NCBI RefSeq assembly: GCF_018304965.1 | Contig: NZ_JAGQED010000019.1 | Coordinates: 1-64,000, forward strand | Direction of reading: 5' to 3' | Length of the DNA: 64,000 nt | From: Collimonas antrihumi | GTDB taxonomy: Bacteria; Pseudomonadota; Gammaproteobacteria; Burkholderiales; Burkholderiaceae_D | Shown: positions 7,335-15,601 of the stretch, piece by piece | How the letters are laid out: every line of letters begins with the position of its first letter | How positions within the stretch are numbered: position 1 is the stretch's first letter | Notes under the pieces: model-generated | Seen by the model: the letters and a program-made list of their open reading frames with translations, nothing else | Told to the model about the DNA's origin: nothing | Database searches by the model: none | Program-made: the position numbers and the translations under genes

Positions 7335-8780
7335 TCACTCTGTCTCACCTGTGTCACCTGTCCCGCTTGTTTCGCCGTTTTTCTTCGGTAAAGCCGGAAA
7401 ACTGACCGTAACGATCAATCCCTTGCCGGTAGCCGGACACGACAAAACAATCTCAGCCTGACTCGCCAGGGCAATCTCGCGCACAATCGCCAGGCCCAGG
7501 CCGGAACCATCCGAGCGGTCCTGGTGCAGGCGATAGAAACGATCGAATACATGCTCCCGTTCGGCCACGGGAATGCCGGGGCCGTTATCTTCAACGCACA
7601 GCCTGGTGACGGTTTCGTCGCCCGTTACGGTAATGGTCACGATGCCGCCGGCAGGCGTGTAGCGAAGCGCGTTGTCGACCAGGTTGGCGACCAGTTCCTC
7701 CAGCATCGATGGCGTGGCATGGACCATCACCGGGGCGCCGTGAAACTCGAAGCCGAGATCAATACTCTTGGTCTGCGCCAGCGTTGCCAGTTCTTCCAAG
7801 ACTGTCTGTACTATCTCGATCAGATTGACATCGGTTTGGCGCAGAGGGTGGCCAATACCCGTTTCGGCGTTGGACAGCGTCAGCAACTGGTTGACCAGCC
7901 GGATGCCGTGCTGCACGCCTTTGTTGATCGCACGCAGCGCAGCATCCTTGGTTTGCGCGTCGTCGCTGCGCAGGCCGTAATTGACCTGTGTGTTGAGCAC
8001 CGTCAGCGGCGTACGCAGCTGATGCGAAGCATTGGCGATGAAACGCCCATGCGCCGACATATGATCGTCCAGCCGTTGCACATAGTCGTTGATGGCATGC
8101 ACCAGCGGCGCCAGTTCGGTCGGCACAGGAGCGGTATCCAACGGGTCCAGGGCGCCAGGTTTGCGGCGTTGCACGCGATCTCGCAAGCGCATCATCGGCG
8201 CCAGGCCGTGCCGCAGTCCGAGCAGCAGCAAAAAAACGACCAATACCAGGATAGCCAGCTGTTGCAGCACGGTGTGGCCCCACATGCGGTCAGACAGCGC
8301 TTTGTAGGAATGCAGGGTTTGCGCCACTTCGATCAGGACCGCTCCCTGTGCCGGAATGCCGAACACCGGTTGCGAAAAGGCGACAATGCGCACCGGGTCA
8401 TCGCGAAAGCTGGCGTTGAAATAGACCGCCTCTTCGCTGCGCGGTTTGTGCGGCGGATCGGGTAAGTCGAGCTGTCCGGCCAGCAGCGTGCCGTTGGCCG
8501 CCACCACGCGGTAGTACACGCGGTCATGCGAATCCGATTGAAACAGCTCGAGCGCGGCGGGGGGAATCATCACCTGAAACACGTCGTCTTCATAGTGTAT
8601 CTGTTCAGCGATGATGCGCGCCGACCCGAGCAGCATCCGGTCGTGCACCACGGTGGCCATCTGGATGGCGTTAGTGTAGGTAACCCAGATGTTGAAGCCG
8701 ACGAACAGTATCAGCGGCACCAGCAGCCACAGCAGCAGCTGCGTGCGCAGGCTGCGCAGCGGCCGGGTGTTAGGTTTCAT
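7335..8780 (-). CDS. TctE-like sensor histidine kinase
   Basis: This 481-residue inner-membrane kinase has TM1 at about residues 15-35, a periplasmic sensor of about 130 residues, and TM2 at about 170-190. The H-box NASHQLRTPLTVL has the phosphoacceptor at His253. The N-box is LVDNALRYTPAGG, and the G-boxes are DNGPGIP and GSGLGLAIVRE. The sensor and the H-box wording (SHQLRTPL) resemble TctE, the tricarboxylate sensor. I start at 8780 (MKPNTRPLRSL), giving an 11-bp overlap with the regulator gene; the open frame runs 21 codons further up. The last 15 residues are a Thr/Gly/Glu-rich tail of no known role. Confidence 0.85.
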   Translation of the reverse strand: MKPNTRPLRSLRTQLLLWLLVPLILFVGFNIWVTYTNAIQMATVVHDRMLLGSARIIAEQIHYEDDVFQVMIPPAALELFQSDSHDRVYYRVVAANGTLLAGQLDLPDPPHKPRSEEAVYFNASFRDDPVRIVAFSQPVFGIPAQGAVLIEVAQTLHSYKALSDRMWGHTVLQQLAILVLVVFLLLLGLRHGLAPMMRLRDRVQRRKPGALDPLDTAPVPTELAPLVHAINDYVQRLDDHMSAHGRFIANASHQLRTPLTVLNTQVNYGLRSDDAQTKDAALRAINKGVQHGIRLVNQLLTLSNAETGIGHPLRQTDVNLIEIVQTVLEELATLAQTKSIDLGFEFHGAPVMVHATPSMLEELVANLVDNALRYTPAGGIVTITVTGDETVTRLCVEDNGPGIPVAEREHVFDRFYRLHQDRSDGSGLGLAIVREIALASQAEIVLSCPATGKGLIVTVSFPALPKKNGETSGTGDTGETE

Positions 8781-9444
8781 TGTGCTGCTTGAGCAGATAG
8801 CCGAGTCCGCGCAAAGTGATGATGGCGGCGTCGCCATGTTCAAGTTTCTTGCGGATCCGATGGATATAGACTTCGATGGCGTCCTGCGATACGTCTTCGG
8901 CCATCGCGTACAGGCTCTCCGCCAGTGCTTGCTTGCTGACGGTCTTCCCCATTTTCATGATCAGCGTTTCCAGCACCGCATGCTCGCGGCGGGTCAGGGT
9001 GAGCGCAATGCCGTTTATCGAAAAAATCAGGCTGTTGCTGTCGTAACTCAGCGAGCCGCACTGCAGGATCGGGTTGCGCTGCTGGTTGGAGCGGCGCAGC
9101 AAGGCGCGGATACGGGCTTCCAGTTCGTTGACGTCGAACGGCTTTGCCATGTAATCGTCGGCGCCGGCATTGAGGCCGACGATGCGGCCCTCGACCGAGT
9201 TGTTGGCCGTCAGGATCAGCACCGGCACGTTGTCGTGGCGGGCGCGCAAGCGCCTGAGCACTTCGCTGCCATCCAGTTTTGGCAGGGACATGTCAAGGAT
9301 CACCAACTCGTATTGTTGGGTTAGCAATAAATGGTCGGCGTCGGCGCCGGTATAGACGCAGTCGACCGTGTATTTATTGCGATGTAAGGTAAGTGCCAGC
9401 CATTCGGATAGTGGCCTGTTGTCTTCTACCAGCAAAATTCGCAT
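8770..9444 (-). CDS. TctD-like response regulator
   Basis: This 224-residue OmpR/PhoB-type regulator has a receiver with phosphoacceptor Asp51 (ILDMSLP), conserved Thr in LTAN and Lys in AKPFD. The winged-helix output domain runs from about residue 125 (RREHAVLETL, VEVYIHRIRKKL-like motif). It is the first gene of a two-gene operon with the kinase at 7335-8780. TctD usually neighbours tctCBA tricarboxylate transport genes, which are absent here. The nearest candidate target is the porin at 5991-7124. Confidence 0.87.
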   Translation of the reverse strand: MRILLVEDNRPLSEWLALTLHRNKYTVDCVYTGADADHLLLTQQYELVILDMSLPKLDGSEVLRRLRARHDNVPVLILTANNSVEGRIVGLNAGADDYMAKPFDVNELEARIRALLRRSNQQRNPILQCGSLSYDSNSLIFSINGIALTLTRREHAVLETLIMKMGKTVSKQALAESLYAMAEDVSQDAIEVYIHRIRKKLEHGDAAIITLRGLGYLLKQHNET

Positions 9445-9655
9445 ATTTGTTTCCGTCTCGGGGATCTCGCCATGACAGCTCTTGGCGCTGAAGCGGATTA
9501 TGAAAGGCGAGTCGAAACTTGGCTACCAATAAATCGAGACATCTGCAAATCTTCAATTGCCTGGCCAAAATCTCGCATGCTAGTATTGGTCCATCCAATG
9601 GACCTTTGGTGTGGGCAAGACGGTTCATTCGCACTGCATAGGACACTAATCTGAA

Positions 9656-10513
9656 ATGGATAATACGCTCGCCGATACGGCGCTTTCTCCCTTGCGCATC
9701 GATGCCCACCAGCATTTCTGGCTGCTGGCGAACCGCGCCGGACAATGGCCGCCGCCGGAGCTGGCGGAAATTCACCGTGATTTCCTGCCCGAACAACTTA
9801 CGCCGTTGCTGCAGCAATATGGCATCAGCGGCAGCGTACTGGTGCAATCCTTGCCGAGCATGAGCGATACCCTGTTCTTGCTCAGCCTGGCGGAGCGCAA
9901 TGCGTTTGTCCGGGCGGTGGTCGGCTGGGCCGATTTGAAGTCTGTCAATGCTGAACAGCAGATACATCTGTTGGCCAGCCATCCGAAAATGCGCGGCTTG
10001 CGGCCGATGCTGCAGGATCTGGCCGATGACTGGATTGACGATCCGCGGCTGGCGCCGGCGATCGCCGCGATGCAACGCCATCGGCTGAGCATGGATGCGC
10101 TGGTGCTGCCGCGCCACTTGCCGGCTTTGCTAAGGTTCGCTGAACGCTATCCGGATTTACCGATTGTCATCGATCATGCGGCCAAACCGCAGATTGCCAG
10201 CGCCACGCTGGAACCTTGGCGGGCGTCGATTACCCGCCTGGCGGCATTACCGCAGGTGTATTGCAAGTTATCCGGACTGGTGACCGAGGCTGCGGCCGAC
10301 TGGCAGGTTGCGCAATTGCAGCCGTATGTTGCCCATGTGCTGGAGGTGTTCGGTGCGCAGCGGGTGATTTGGGGCAGCGACTGGCCGGTAGTCAGGCTGG
10401 CGGGCGATTATGGACGCTGGCTGGCGGCTACCGACACCTTGCTGCGCGATCTCGACCCGGTCCAACGGCAACAAATCATGGGTCTGAATGCGCAGCGCTT
10501 CTATCGCCTGTAG
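9656..10513 (+). CDS. Amidohydrolase-2 family lactonase-like hydrolase
   Basis: This 285-residue TIM-barrel hydrolase has the metal-binding motif IDAHQHFW at about residue 15, the middle motif IVIDHAAKP, the segment YCKLSGL, and GSDWPV near the C-terminus with the catalytic Asp. This set is typical of the L-fucono-1,5-lactonase / L-rhamnono-lactonase group, which opens sugar lactones to acids in the cytoplasm. The other possibility is a 2-pyrone-4,6-dicarboxylate lactonase relative. It stands alone, divergent from the TctD-like gene, with no sugar dehydrogenase or transporter next to it. The substrate is therefore open. Confidence 0.78.
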   Translation: MDNTLADTALSPLRIDAHQHFWLLANRAGQWPPPELAEIHRDFLPEQLTPLLQQYGISGSVLVQSLPSMSDTLFLLSLAERNAFVRAVVGWADLKSVNAEQQIHLLASHPKMRGLRPMLQDLADDWIDDPRLAPAIAAMQRHRLSMDALVLPRHLPALLRFAERYPDLPIVIDHAAKPQIASATLEPWRASITRLAALPQVYCKLSGLVTEAAADWQVAQLQPYVAHVLEVFGAQRVIWGSDWPVVRLAGDYGRWLAATDTLLRDLDPVQRQQIMGLNAQRFYRL

Positions 10514-10554
10514 CGGCAAGGAAGGGTGCCATACGCAAAAGCACATGGACCCGA

Positions 10555-11382
10555 TTAACGCAGGAACACCTTGTTCATGATTTGCGTAACCGGATAAGCC
10601 ACCAGCGATTGCACAGCATGCGGCAGATCCAGTGGCCGCATGATCATCTTGATGGTCATGTCGGGCGACAGATGGCTGCGTATGGTGGTGTTCATCTTGC
10701 TGTGGATCCGTTGCAGCATGGCCTGGTCGCCGGCGTGCTGCGGCGCTCTGGCGCTGAGCACGTGGCGCAGGGAGCAGGCGGCATCTTCATTTTTCATTTC
10801 CAGGGTACGACGGCGCAAGGCGCCGAAGATGCGGTGCCGGCGTAATCCCTCATGCTGCCGGAAACGGCGGAAATAACGGAAGAAGTGCTTGTAGTGATTC
10901 ACTTCATCCTTGGCGATGCGCGATGCCAGGTCCTTTAGTACCGGTTCATCCGTACTGCGCGACAAGGCGCTGTAGAAAGTGGCGGTGCCGGCTTCCACCA
11001 CGCAGCGGGCAACCATTTCCAAACCTTTGCTGGGCTCCAGCAGCTCGACCTTGCAATAGGACGAATATTCATCGAGGAAATTGCTATAGGCGGTTTGCCA
11101 GTCGAATTCCGGCCATATGTGCTCGACATAAGCGCGCAGCGCCTGGCCATGCTGCAATTCTTCAACCTCCCATTGCTCACGCAGCCAGTTGGAAATTTCC
11201 GGCTCGTCGCCGTAATAATCCACCAGATTTTGCGTATAGAGATGGGAGCCGCTTTCGACAAACGAAGCGCATGCGACCAGATAGAAAAGGTTTTCGTCAG
11301 GCCGGACCTGTGCGGTATTAATTTTTGAAAAATCCAGGTCGGAGATTTTCCAGTGCGTATTCTCTTCACTACCTTTGTGCAT
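10555..11382 (-). CDS. Ferritin-like di-iron domain protein
   Basis: This 275-residue, mostly helical protein has two Glu/His pairs typical of the ferritin-like di-iron fold: EVEELQHGQALRAY in the middle and AKDEVNHYKHFFRYF later, plus an Asn/Glu-rich helix before the first. It resembles uncharacterised ferritin-like or acyl-ACP-desaturase-like proteins of proteobacteria. I choose the start at 11382 (MHKGSEE) because GGAGAG lies 8 nt upstream; longer starts at 11397 and 11499 are open. The C-terminal 80 residues are basic and carry no known motif. It is a single gene. An oxidase, hydroxylase or iron-handling role is possible but not shown. Confidence 0.65.
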   Translation of the reverse strand: MHKGSEENTHWKISDLDFSKINTAQVRPDENLFYLVACASFVESGSHLYTQNLVDYYGDEPEISNWLREQWEVEELQHGQALRAYVEHIWPEFDWQTAYSNFLDEYSSYCKVELLEPSKGLEMVARCVVEAGTATFYSALSRSTDEPVLKDLASRIAKDEVNHYKHFFRYFRRFRQHEGLRRHRIFGALRRRTLEMKNEDAACSLRHVLSARAPQHAGDQAMLQRIHSKMNTTIRSHLSPDMTIKMIMRPLDLPHAVQSLVAYPVTQIMNKVFLR

Positions 11383-11534
11383 AATCAATCTCTCCATGTG
11401 GTTGTGACTGATATGGGACTCGCTTTCAGGTAAGACGCTTGCTGCTGCAATAGGTTCAAGGTACACGATTTTGCCGAAATGTGCGGATGCCGGGCTCATG
11501 CTACGATTAAGGCTTATTTTGCAGCGAGGCCAAT

Positions 11535-11768
11535 ATGAGCGATCAAACCAAACAAAACGTCGAATATCGCGGTTACGTCATCGTGCCGAAGCCAGTGCAG
11601 GGGCACGACGATTTGTGGCATGACGGGTATCAGATATTGAAAGCCGGGGCCAGCGTCTCCTGCCGCACCAATACGGAAAGTGCGCACAACAGCGTGGATA
11701 CGGCCTACGACAGCAGCGTGGAGTTTGCCAAAATCGAGGTGGATAATCTGGTTGCGCTGACTGAGTAA
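11535..11768 (+). CDS. Small conserved-looking protein of unknown function
   Basis: This 77-residue soluble, acidic protein has no signal peptide or membrane segment. The opening VEYRGYVIVPKPVQG resembles small proteins in which a YRGY.I.P strand leads a compact beta-alpha fold, but I cannot name the family. An AGCGAGG sequence lies just upstream of the ATG at 11535 and could be a ribosome site. It is divergent from the ferritin-like gene and convergent with the gene at 11788. Its codon usage looks like that of neighbouring genes, so it is probably real. Confidence 0.55.
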   Translation: MSDQTKQNVEYRGYVIVPKPVQGHDDLWHDGYQILKAGASVSCRTNTESAHNSVDTAYDSSVEFAKIEVDNLVALTE

Positions 11769-11787
11769 GGTCAGTTTAGATGGTAGG

Positions 11788-12177
11788 TCAGAGCATAGCC
11801 TTAACTACCTGCCATCTGGCGCGCACGGTACTTGCGCTGTAGCCTAACCGCATTTTCAGTAGCCATTTCTTGGGCAATAAGATCTCGGTCAGAGTAGGTT
11901 TGGAATGAAGTTTTTCGAGAATTAAATCCTTCACATTTTCCTCTGACCACCCTTCATGTTCAGGTAGTGCCAGCAGTCCAAGATTGAAATGAAAAACCGG
12001 TGTGATCTCCTCGTTCAGGATCTGTTCAAGTTGTTGTGTGGCATAACCGGAGTTTCGCAGCGTCTCTGCAATGTGCCTATATGCATAGTCTTGTAATTCT
12101 TTCCCCTCAAATAGTTCTGAAAGCGCTACCCAAACCGGAGTACGTCGCTTTATTTCAGTCTCATCAAGTGAGGTCAT
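11788..12177 (-). CDS. DUF7079-like protein, putative immunity protein
   Basis: This 129-residue protein has an N-terminus reading RRTPVWVALSELFEG with SGYATQQLEQILNEEITPVF later. This matches, from memory, a small family (DUF7079) often found beside polymorphic toxin genes. Its ATG is 3 bp after the stop of a toxin-like hydrophobic reading frame (12181-12438) on the same strand, the layout of a toxin-immunity pair. That upstream frame has no start codon and looks decayed, so this would be an orphan immunity gene. Base composition is more AT-rich than the flanking genes, which suits acquired DNA. The immunity role is inference. Confidence 0.5.
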   Translation of the reverse strand: MTSLDETEIKRRTPVWVALSELFEGKELQDYAYRHIAETLRNSGYATQQLEQILNEEITPVFHFNLGLLALPEHEGWSEENVKDLILEKLHSKPTLTEILLPKKWLLKMRLGYSASTVRARWQVVKAML

Positions 12178-12180
12178 ATG

Positions 12181-12438
12181 TCAGGACTTACCTGGTCGTG
12201 GATAGAGCGTGCCAAAGGTAAAATCTGCTCCTGCAGAAAATAAAATGGCGCCAATGAGAGCCGCAACACTCACACAGACAGGCGCAGTTGCGGCACATGC
12301 TCCAGCCGCAATTGCGCCAGCACCGACGGCACTTCCGCCAACAATCCCTGCAGTAGCTAACGTGCCTTGACGCGTTGTTTCGCGTACTTTGTCTTTGATT
12401 AAATTGCAATCAATCTTACATCGAAAATTATTAAAAAT
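12181..12438 (-). pseudogene. Decayed C-terminal tail of a toxin-like protein
   Basis: On the minus strand a frame is open from 12438 to a TGA at 12181-12183, 85 codons without an ATG, GTG or TTG start near its beginning. Its last 76 codons encode a Gly/Ala-rich hydrophobic stretch (LATAGIVGGSAVGAGAIAAG, then CVSVAALIGAILFSAGADF) and end PRPGKS. This resembles the C-terminal hydrophobic region of secreted toxins or effectors. The rest of the gene is missing; the sequence upstream is AT-rich and non-coding. It is followed after 3 bp by the putative immunity gene. Confidence 0.45.
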
Positions 12439-12510
12439 TCAATTTTAAATTTTTTCGATAAATGGTGCAGCAGGTAGTAATACCGTTCAGTTAAGCCCGG
12501 AACGGCATTC

Positions 12511-12542
12511 GTAGGGTGGGCACGCCTTTGTGCCCACCCTAC
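12511..12542. repeat. GTAGGGTGGGCA palindrome, copy 2 (short form)
   Basis: A perfect 13-bp inverted repeat, GTAGGGTGGGCAC and GTGCCCACCCTAC, with a 6-nt loop. It looks like a collapsed version of the longer copies at 1590-1673 and 15482-15578. It lies 26 bp past the ugpC stop and may serve as the 3' end of the ugp transcript. Confidence 0.75.
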
Positions 12543-12568
12543 ATGTCCGCTCAATCAGCGCCCTTGTT

Positions 12569-13648
12569 TCATGCAAACTCGATACGTTGCGTGGTCTCCG
12601 AATTAAACCAGTGCAAAGCCGCCGGGTCAAAACCGGCAGTGAATTGCTGTCCAGTCTCGACTGCGGTCGCAGCTGGTACCCGCATCACCAACAGCTGATC
12701 GCCGATCGATGCATGCACCAGCAGATCGGCGCCTAACGCTTCCACCAGTTCCGCGCGCATCGTCAAGCCGGGCTGGCCGAAGATCAACTGTTCCGGACGC
12801 AGGCCCATGATGCAATCATGGCCGGCGATGGCGTTGTGGATGAACGGCAGCTTGATGGCGTCGGCGTTGGCTAGCGTGAAGCTGCCGCCGTCTTCCGCCA
12901 GGCGCCCCTGCAACAGATTCATCGGCGGCGAGCCGATAAAGCTGGCGACAAAGGTGGTGGCCGGTTTGGCATAGACCTCGGCCGGCGTGCCGATCTGTTC
13001 GGCACGGCCGCCATTCATGACGATCATGCGCTGGCCCAAGGTCATGGCTTCAACCTGGTCATGCGTGACGTACAAACTGGTAGTGCCCAGCGCACGATGC
13101 AGTTTCTGGATTTCCAGGCGCATTTGCACGCGCAGCTTGGCGTCCAGGTTGGACAGCGGCTCATCGAACAGGAACACTGCCGGCTCGCGCACGATCGCGC
13201 GGCCCATCGCCACCCGCTGGCGCTGGCCGCCCGAGAGCTGGCGCGGCGTGCGTTGCAGCAGGGCGCCGAGCTCCAGGATCTTGGCCGCCTTTTGCACGCG
13301 CGTCTCGATGTCGTCCTTGCTAAGGCCGCGTATCTTCAAGCCGTAAGCCATGTTCTCGTACACGCTCATGTGCGGGTACAGCGCATAGTTCTGGAACACC
13401 ATGGCGATGTCGCGGTCTTTCGGTTCCAGCTTGTTGACCACGCGGTCGCCGATGACGATGTCGCCGGAAGTGATTTCTTCCAGTCCTGCCACCATGCGCA
13501 GCAAGGTCGATTTACCGCAACCGGAAGGGCCCACCATGACAATGAATTCGCCATCGGCGATATCGATCGAAATGCCGTGGATGACATCGACCGCCTTAGG
13601 CGCCTTGCCGTAGGTTTTCTTGACGTTCTCTAGGTGTACTTTTGCCAT
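12569..13648 (-). CDS. ugpC: Glycerol-3-phosphate ABC transporter, ATP-binding protein
   Basis: This 359-residue cytoplasmic ATPase powers the Ugp importer. It has Walker [10 protein letters not shown], the Q-loop [10 protein letters not shown], the ABC signature [14 protein letters not shown], Walker [13 protein letters not shown] and the switch His in YVTHDQ. The C-terminal 110 residues form the MalK-type regulatory (TOBE) domain ([19 protein letters not shown]). The start at 13648 (MAKVHLENV) is the canonical UgpC N-terminus; six further codons upstream are open. It is the last gene of ugpBAEC, 1 bp after ugpE. Confidence 0.93.
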   Translation of the reverse strand: MAKVHLENVKKTYGKAPKAVDVIHGISIDIADGEFIVMVGPSGCGKSTLLRMVAGLEEITSGDIVIGDRVVNKLEPKDRDIAMVFQNYALYPHMSVYENMAYGLKIRGLSKDDIETRVQKAAKILELGALLQRTPRQLSGGQRQRVAMGRAIVREPAVFLFDEPLSNLDAKLRVQMRLEIQKLHRALGTTSLYVTHDQVEAMTLGQRMIVMNGGRAEQIGTPAEVYAKPATTFVASFIGSPPMNLLQGRLAEDGGSFTLANADAIKLPFIHNAIAGHDCIMGLRPEQLIFGQPGLTMRAELVEALGADLLVHASIGDQLLVMRVPAATAVETGQQFTAGFDPAALHWFNSETTQRIEFA

Positions 13649-13649
13649 A

Positions 13650-14501
13650 TCACTTCTCGGAGTCAACCAATCCTTTCACAAACCACTTTTGCATCACCAC
13701 CACTACCAGGCCGGGCGGCAACATCGCCAGCACTAAAGTGGCCATCACCATGTTCCATTCCACCGCCGAATCGCCGCCGACAATCAAGGTCTTGATGCCG
13801 ATACCGATCGGATACATGTCCTGGTTGGTGGCGATCATCAGCGGCCACAGATACTGGTTCCAGCCATAGATGAACATGATCACGAACAGCGCGATGATAT
13901 TGGTGCGCGACAGCGGCCAGATTACATCCTTGAAAAAGCGCAACGGCCCGGCGCCGTCGATGCGCGCCGCCTCCGCCAGTTCATCCGGAATGGTCAGGAA
14001 GAATTGGCGGAACAGGAAAGTGGCGGTGGCCGAAGCGATCAGCGGTATGGTCAGGCCGGCGTAGGTATTGAGCATGTGGAAATCGGATACCACCTGATAG
14101 GTCGGCGTGATGCGTACTTCCACCGGCAGCATCAAGGTCATGAAAATCATCCAGAAGAAGAATCCGCGACCGGGAAAGCGAAAGTAGACCATGGCAAATG
14201 CCGACAGCATGGAGATCGAAATCTTGCCGATAGCGATCGCTAGCGCCGAGATCAGGCTCACCATCAGCATGCGCGCCACCGGCGGCGCCGAGACGTTGCC
14301 GGATGCGCCCTTGGTCAACAGCGCGCTGTAGTTCTCGATAAAGTGCGTGCCGGGCAGCAGGGACAACGGCGCGGCTGCTGCCTGCCCGGCAGTTTGCGTG
14401 CTGGCGACGAAAGCTACGTAAAGCGGAAAGGCGATGATGATGACGCCCAGCAGCAGCACCAGGTGGCCGATCATGTCGAGGATGGGGCGGCGCTCAATCA
14501 T
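13650..14501 (-). CDS. ugpE: Glycerol-3-phosphate ABC transporter permease
   Basis: This 283-residue inner-membrane permease has six predicted membrane segments. The first is [20 protein letters not shown]. The EAA loop that docks the ATPase reads [20 protein letters not shown], near residue 190. Together with UgpA it forms the translocation channel. It lies between ugpA (33 bp gap) and ugpC (1 bp gap), as in the E. coli cluster. Confidence 0.93.
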   Translation of the reverse strand: MIERRPILDMIGHLVLLLGVIIIAFPLYVAFVASTQTAGQAAAAPLSLLPGTHFIENYSALLTKGASGNVSAPPVARMLMVSLISALAIAIGKISISMLSAFAMVYFRFPGRGFFFWMIFMTLMLPVEVRITPTYQVVSDFHMLNTYAGLTIPLIASATATFLFRQFFLTIPDELAEAARIDGAGPLRFFKDVIWPLSRTNIIALFVIMFIYGWNQYLWPLMIATNQDMYPIGIGIKTLIVGGDSAVEWNMVMATLVLAMLPPGLVVVVMQKWFVKGLVDSEK

Positions 14502-14534
14502 GGGCGTCTTTCAAGGCATTTTCAGTGAGGATCT

Positions 14535-15419
14535 TCATGCGTACTGGACTTTCTTTTCGACATACTTGAATTGCAGCACGGTGAGCACGATGACGATGGT
14601 CATCAGGATCACCGACTGCGCCGCGGCGCCACCCAGGTCGCCGCCTTTGAAGCCGTCGATGAATACCTTGTAGACCAGTATCTCGGTATCCTTGCCGGGG
14701 CCGCCCTGGGTGGTGGCTTCGATAATCGCGAAGGTGTCGAAAAAGGCGTAGACGATATTCACCACCAGCAGGAAGAAGGTGGTGGGCGATAGCAACGGAA
14801 AAACGATGGTCGCAAAACGTTTTACCGGTCCTGCGCCGTCAATGGCAGCGGCTTCGATCAACGACTTCGGTATCGATTGCAGCCCGGCCAGGAAGAACAG
14901 GAAGTTGTAGCTGACTTGTTTCCAGACGGCGGCGATCACGATCAGGATCATGGCATGGCGGCCGTTCAAGACGTGATTCCAGTCGATGCCGACGTAATGC
15001 AGCCAGTGGGAGACAATCCCCAGCGTCGGGCTGAGCATGAACATCCACAGCACGCCGACTACCACCGGCGAAACCGCATAAGGCCAGATCAGGAAGGTTT
15101 TATAGATTCCCGCGCCTTTGATCACCCGATCGGCGAAGGCGGCCAGGATCAGCGATATCGACAGGCCGAGTACGGCCACCAGCACCGAGAAAACGGCAGT
15201 GGTCTTGAAGGAACCGAGGTAATTGCTGTCGGCGAACAGCGTGCGGAAATTATCGAACCAGACGAATTCCGAATAGCCGCCGAAGGCATCTTGCAGCAGC
15301 ATCGACTGGTACAGGGCTTGCACCGCCGGCCAGACGAAAAACAACAGGGTGACAATGATCTGCGGCGCCACCAGGGCATAGGGCAGCCAGGCAGATTTGA
15401 AGCGAGCGCGTTTTTCCAC
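14535..15419 (-). CDS. ugpA: Glycerol-3-phosphate ABC transporter permease
   Basis: This 294-residue permease has six predicted membrane segments, beginning LPYALVAPQIIVTLLFFVWP. The EAA motif is SLIEAAAIDGAGPVKRF at about residue 190. The segment EATTQGGPGKDTEILVYKV is highly typical of UgpA. It pairs with UgpE. Its gene is separated from ugpB by 182 bp that hold a dispersed palindrome (15482-15578), unusual inside an operon. Confidence 0.93.
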   Translation of the reverse strand: MEKRARFKSAWLPYALVAPQIIVTLLFFVWPAVQALYQSMLLQDAFGGYSEFVWFDNFRTLFADSNYLGSFKTTAVFSVLVAVLGLSISLILAAFADRVIKGAGIYKTFLIWPYAVSPVVVGVLWMFMLSPTLGIVSHWLHYVGIDWNHVLNGRHAMILIVIAAVWKQVSYNFLFFLAGLQSIPKSLIEAAAIDGAGPVKRFATIVFPLLSPTTFFLLVVNIVYAFFDTFAIIEATTQGGPGKDTEILVYKVFIDGFKGGDLGGAAAQSVILMTIVIVLTVLQFKYVEKKVQYA

Positions 15420-15481
15420 GATGGGACTTTCTATCGTCCGCGGCGATGCGGGATTTCAAGGCAAGGCTAAGTTGTGATTTG

Positions 15482-15578
15482 GTAGGGTGGGCAAGCCTTT
15501 TTTGCCCACGCGGGAAGCGGAACGTGGACGTATATTTCGCTTGGCTAACGCGTGGGCAAAAAAACTTGCCTACCCTAC
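15482..15578. repeat. GTAGGGTGGGCA palindromic repeat, copy 3
   Basis: GTAGGGTGGGCAAG (15482-15495) pairs with CTTGCCTACCCTAC (15565-15578) with one mismatch. Inner arms are GCCCACGCG and CGCGTGGGC. It lies inside the ugp operon, between ugpB and ugpA. Copy 1 at 1590-1673 has the same nested design. Confidence 0.75.
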
Positions 15579-15601
15579 CTGACTGCTTGATTATCTGGCG
15601 G

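Noticed and set aside
7121-7357. A 78-codon frame upstream of the porin
   Set aside because: It ends at the porin start and overlaps the kinase stop region; composition is not protein-like, and the space is more likely promoter.
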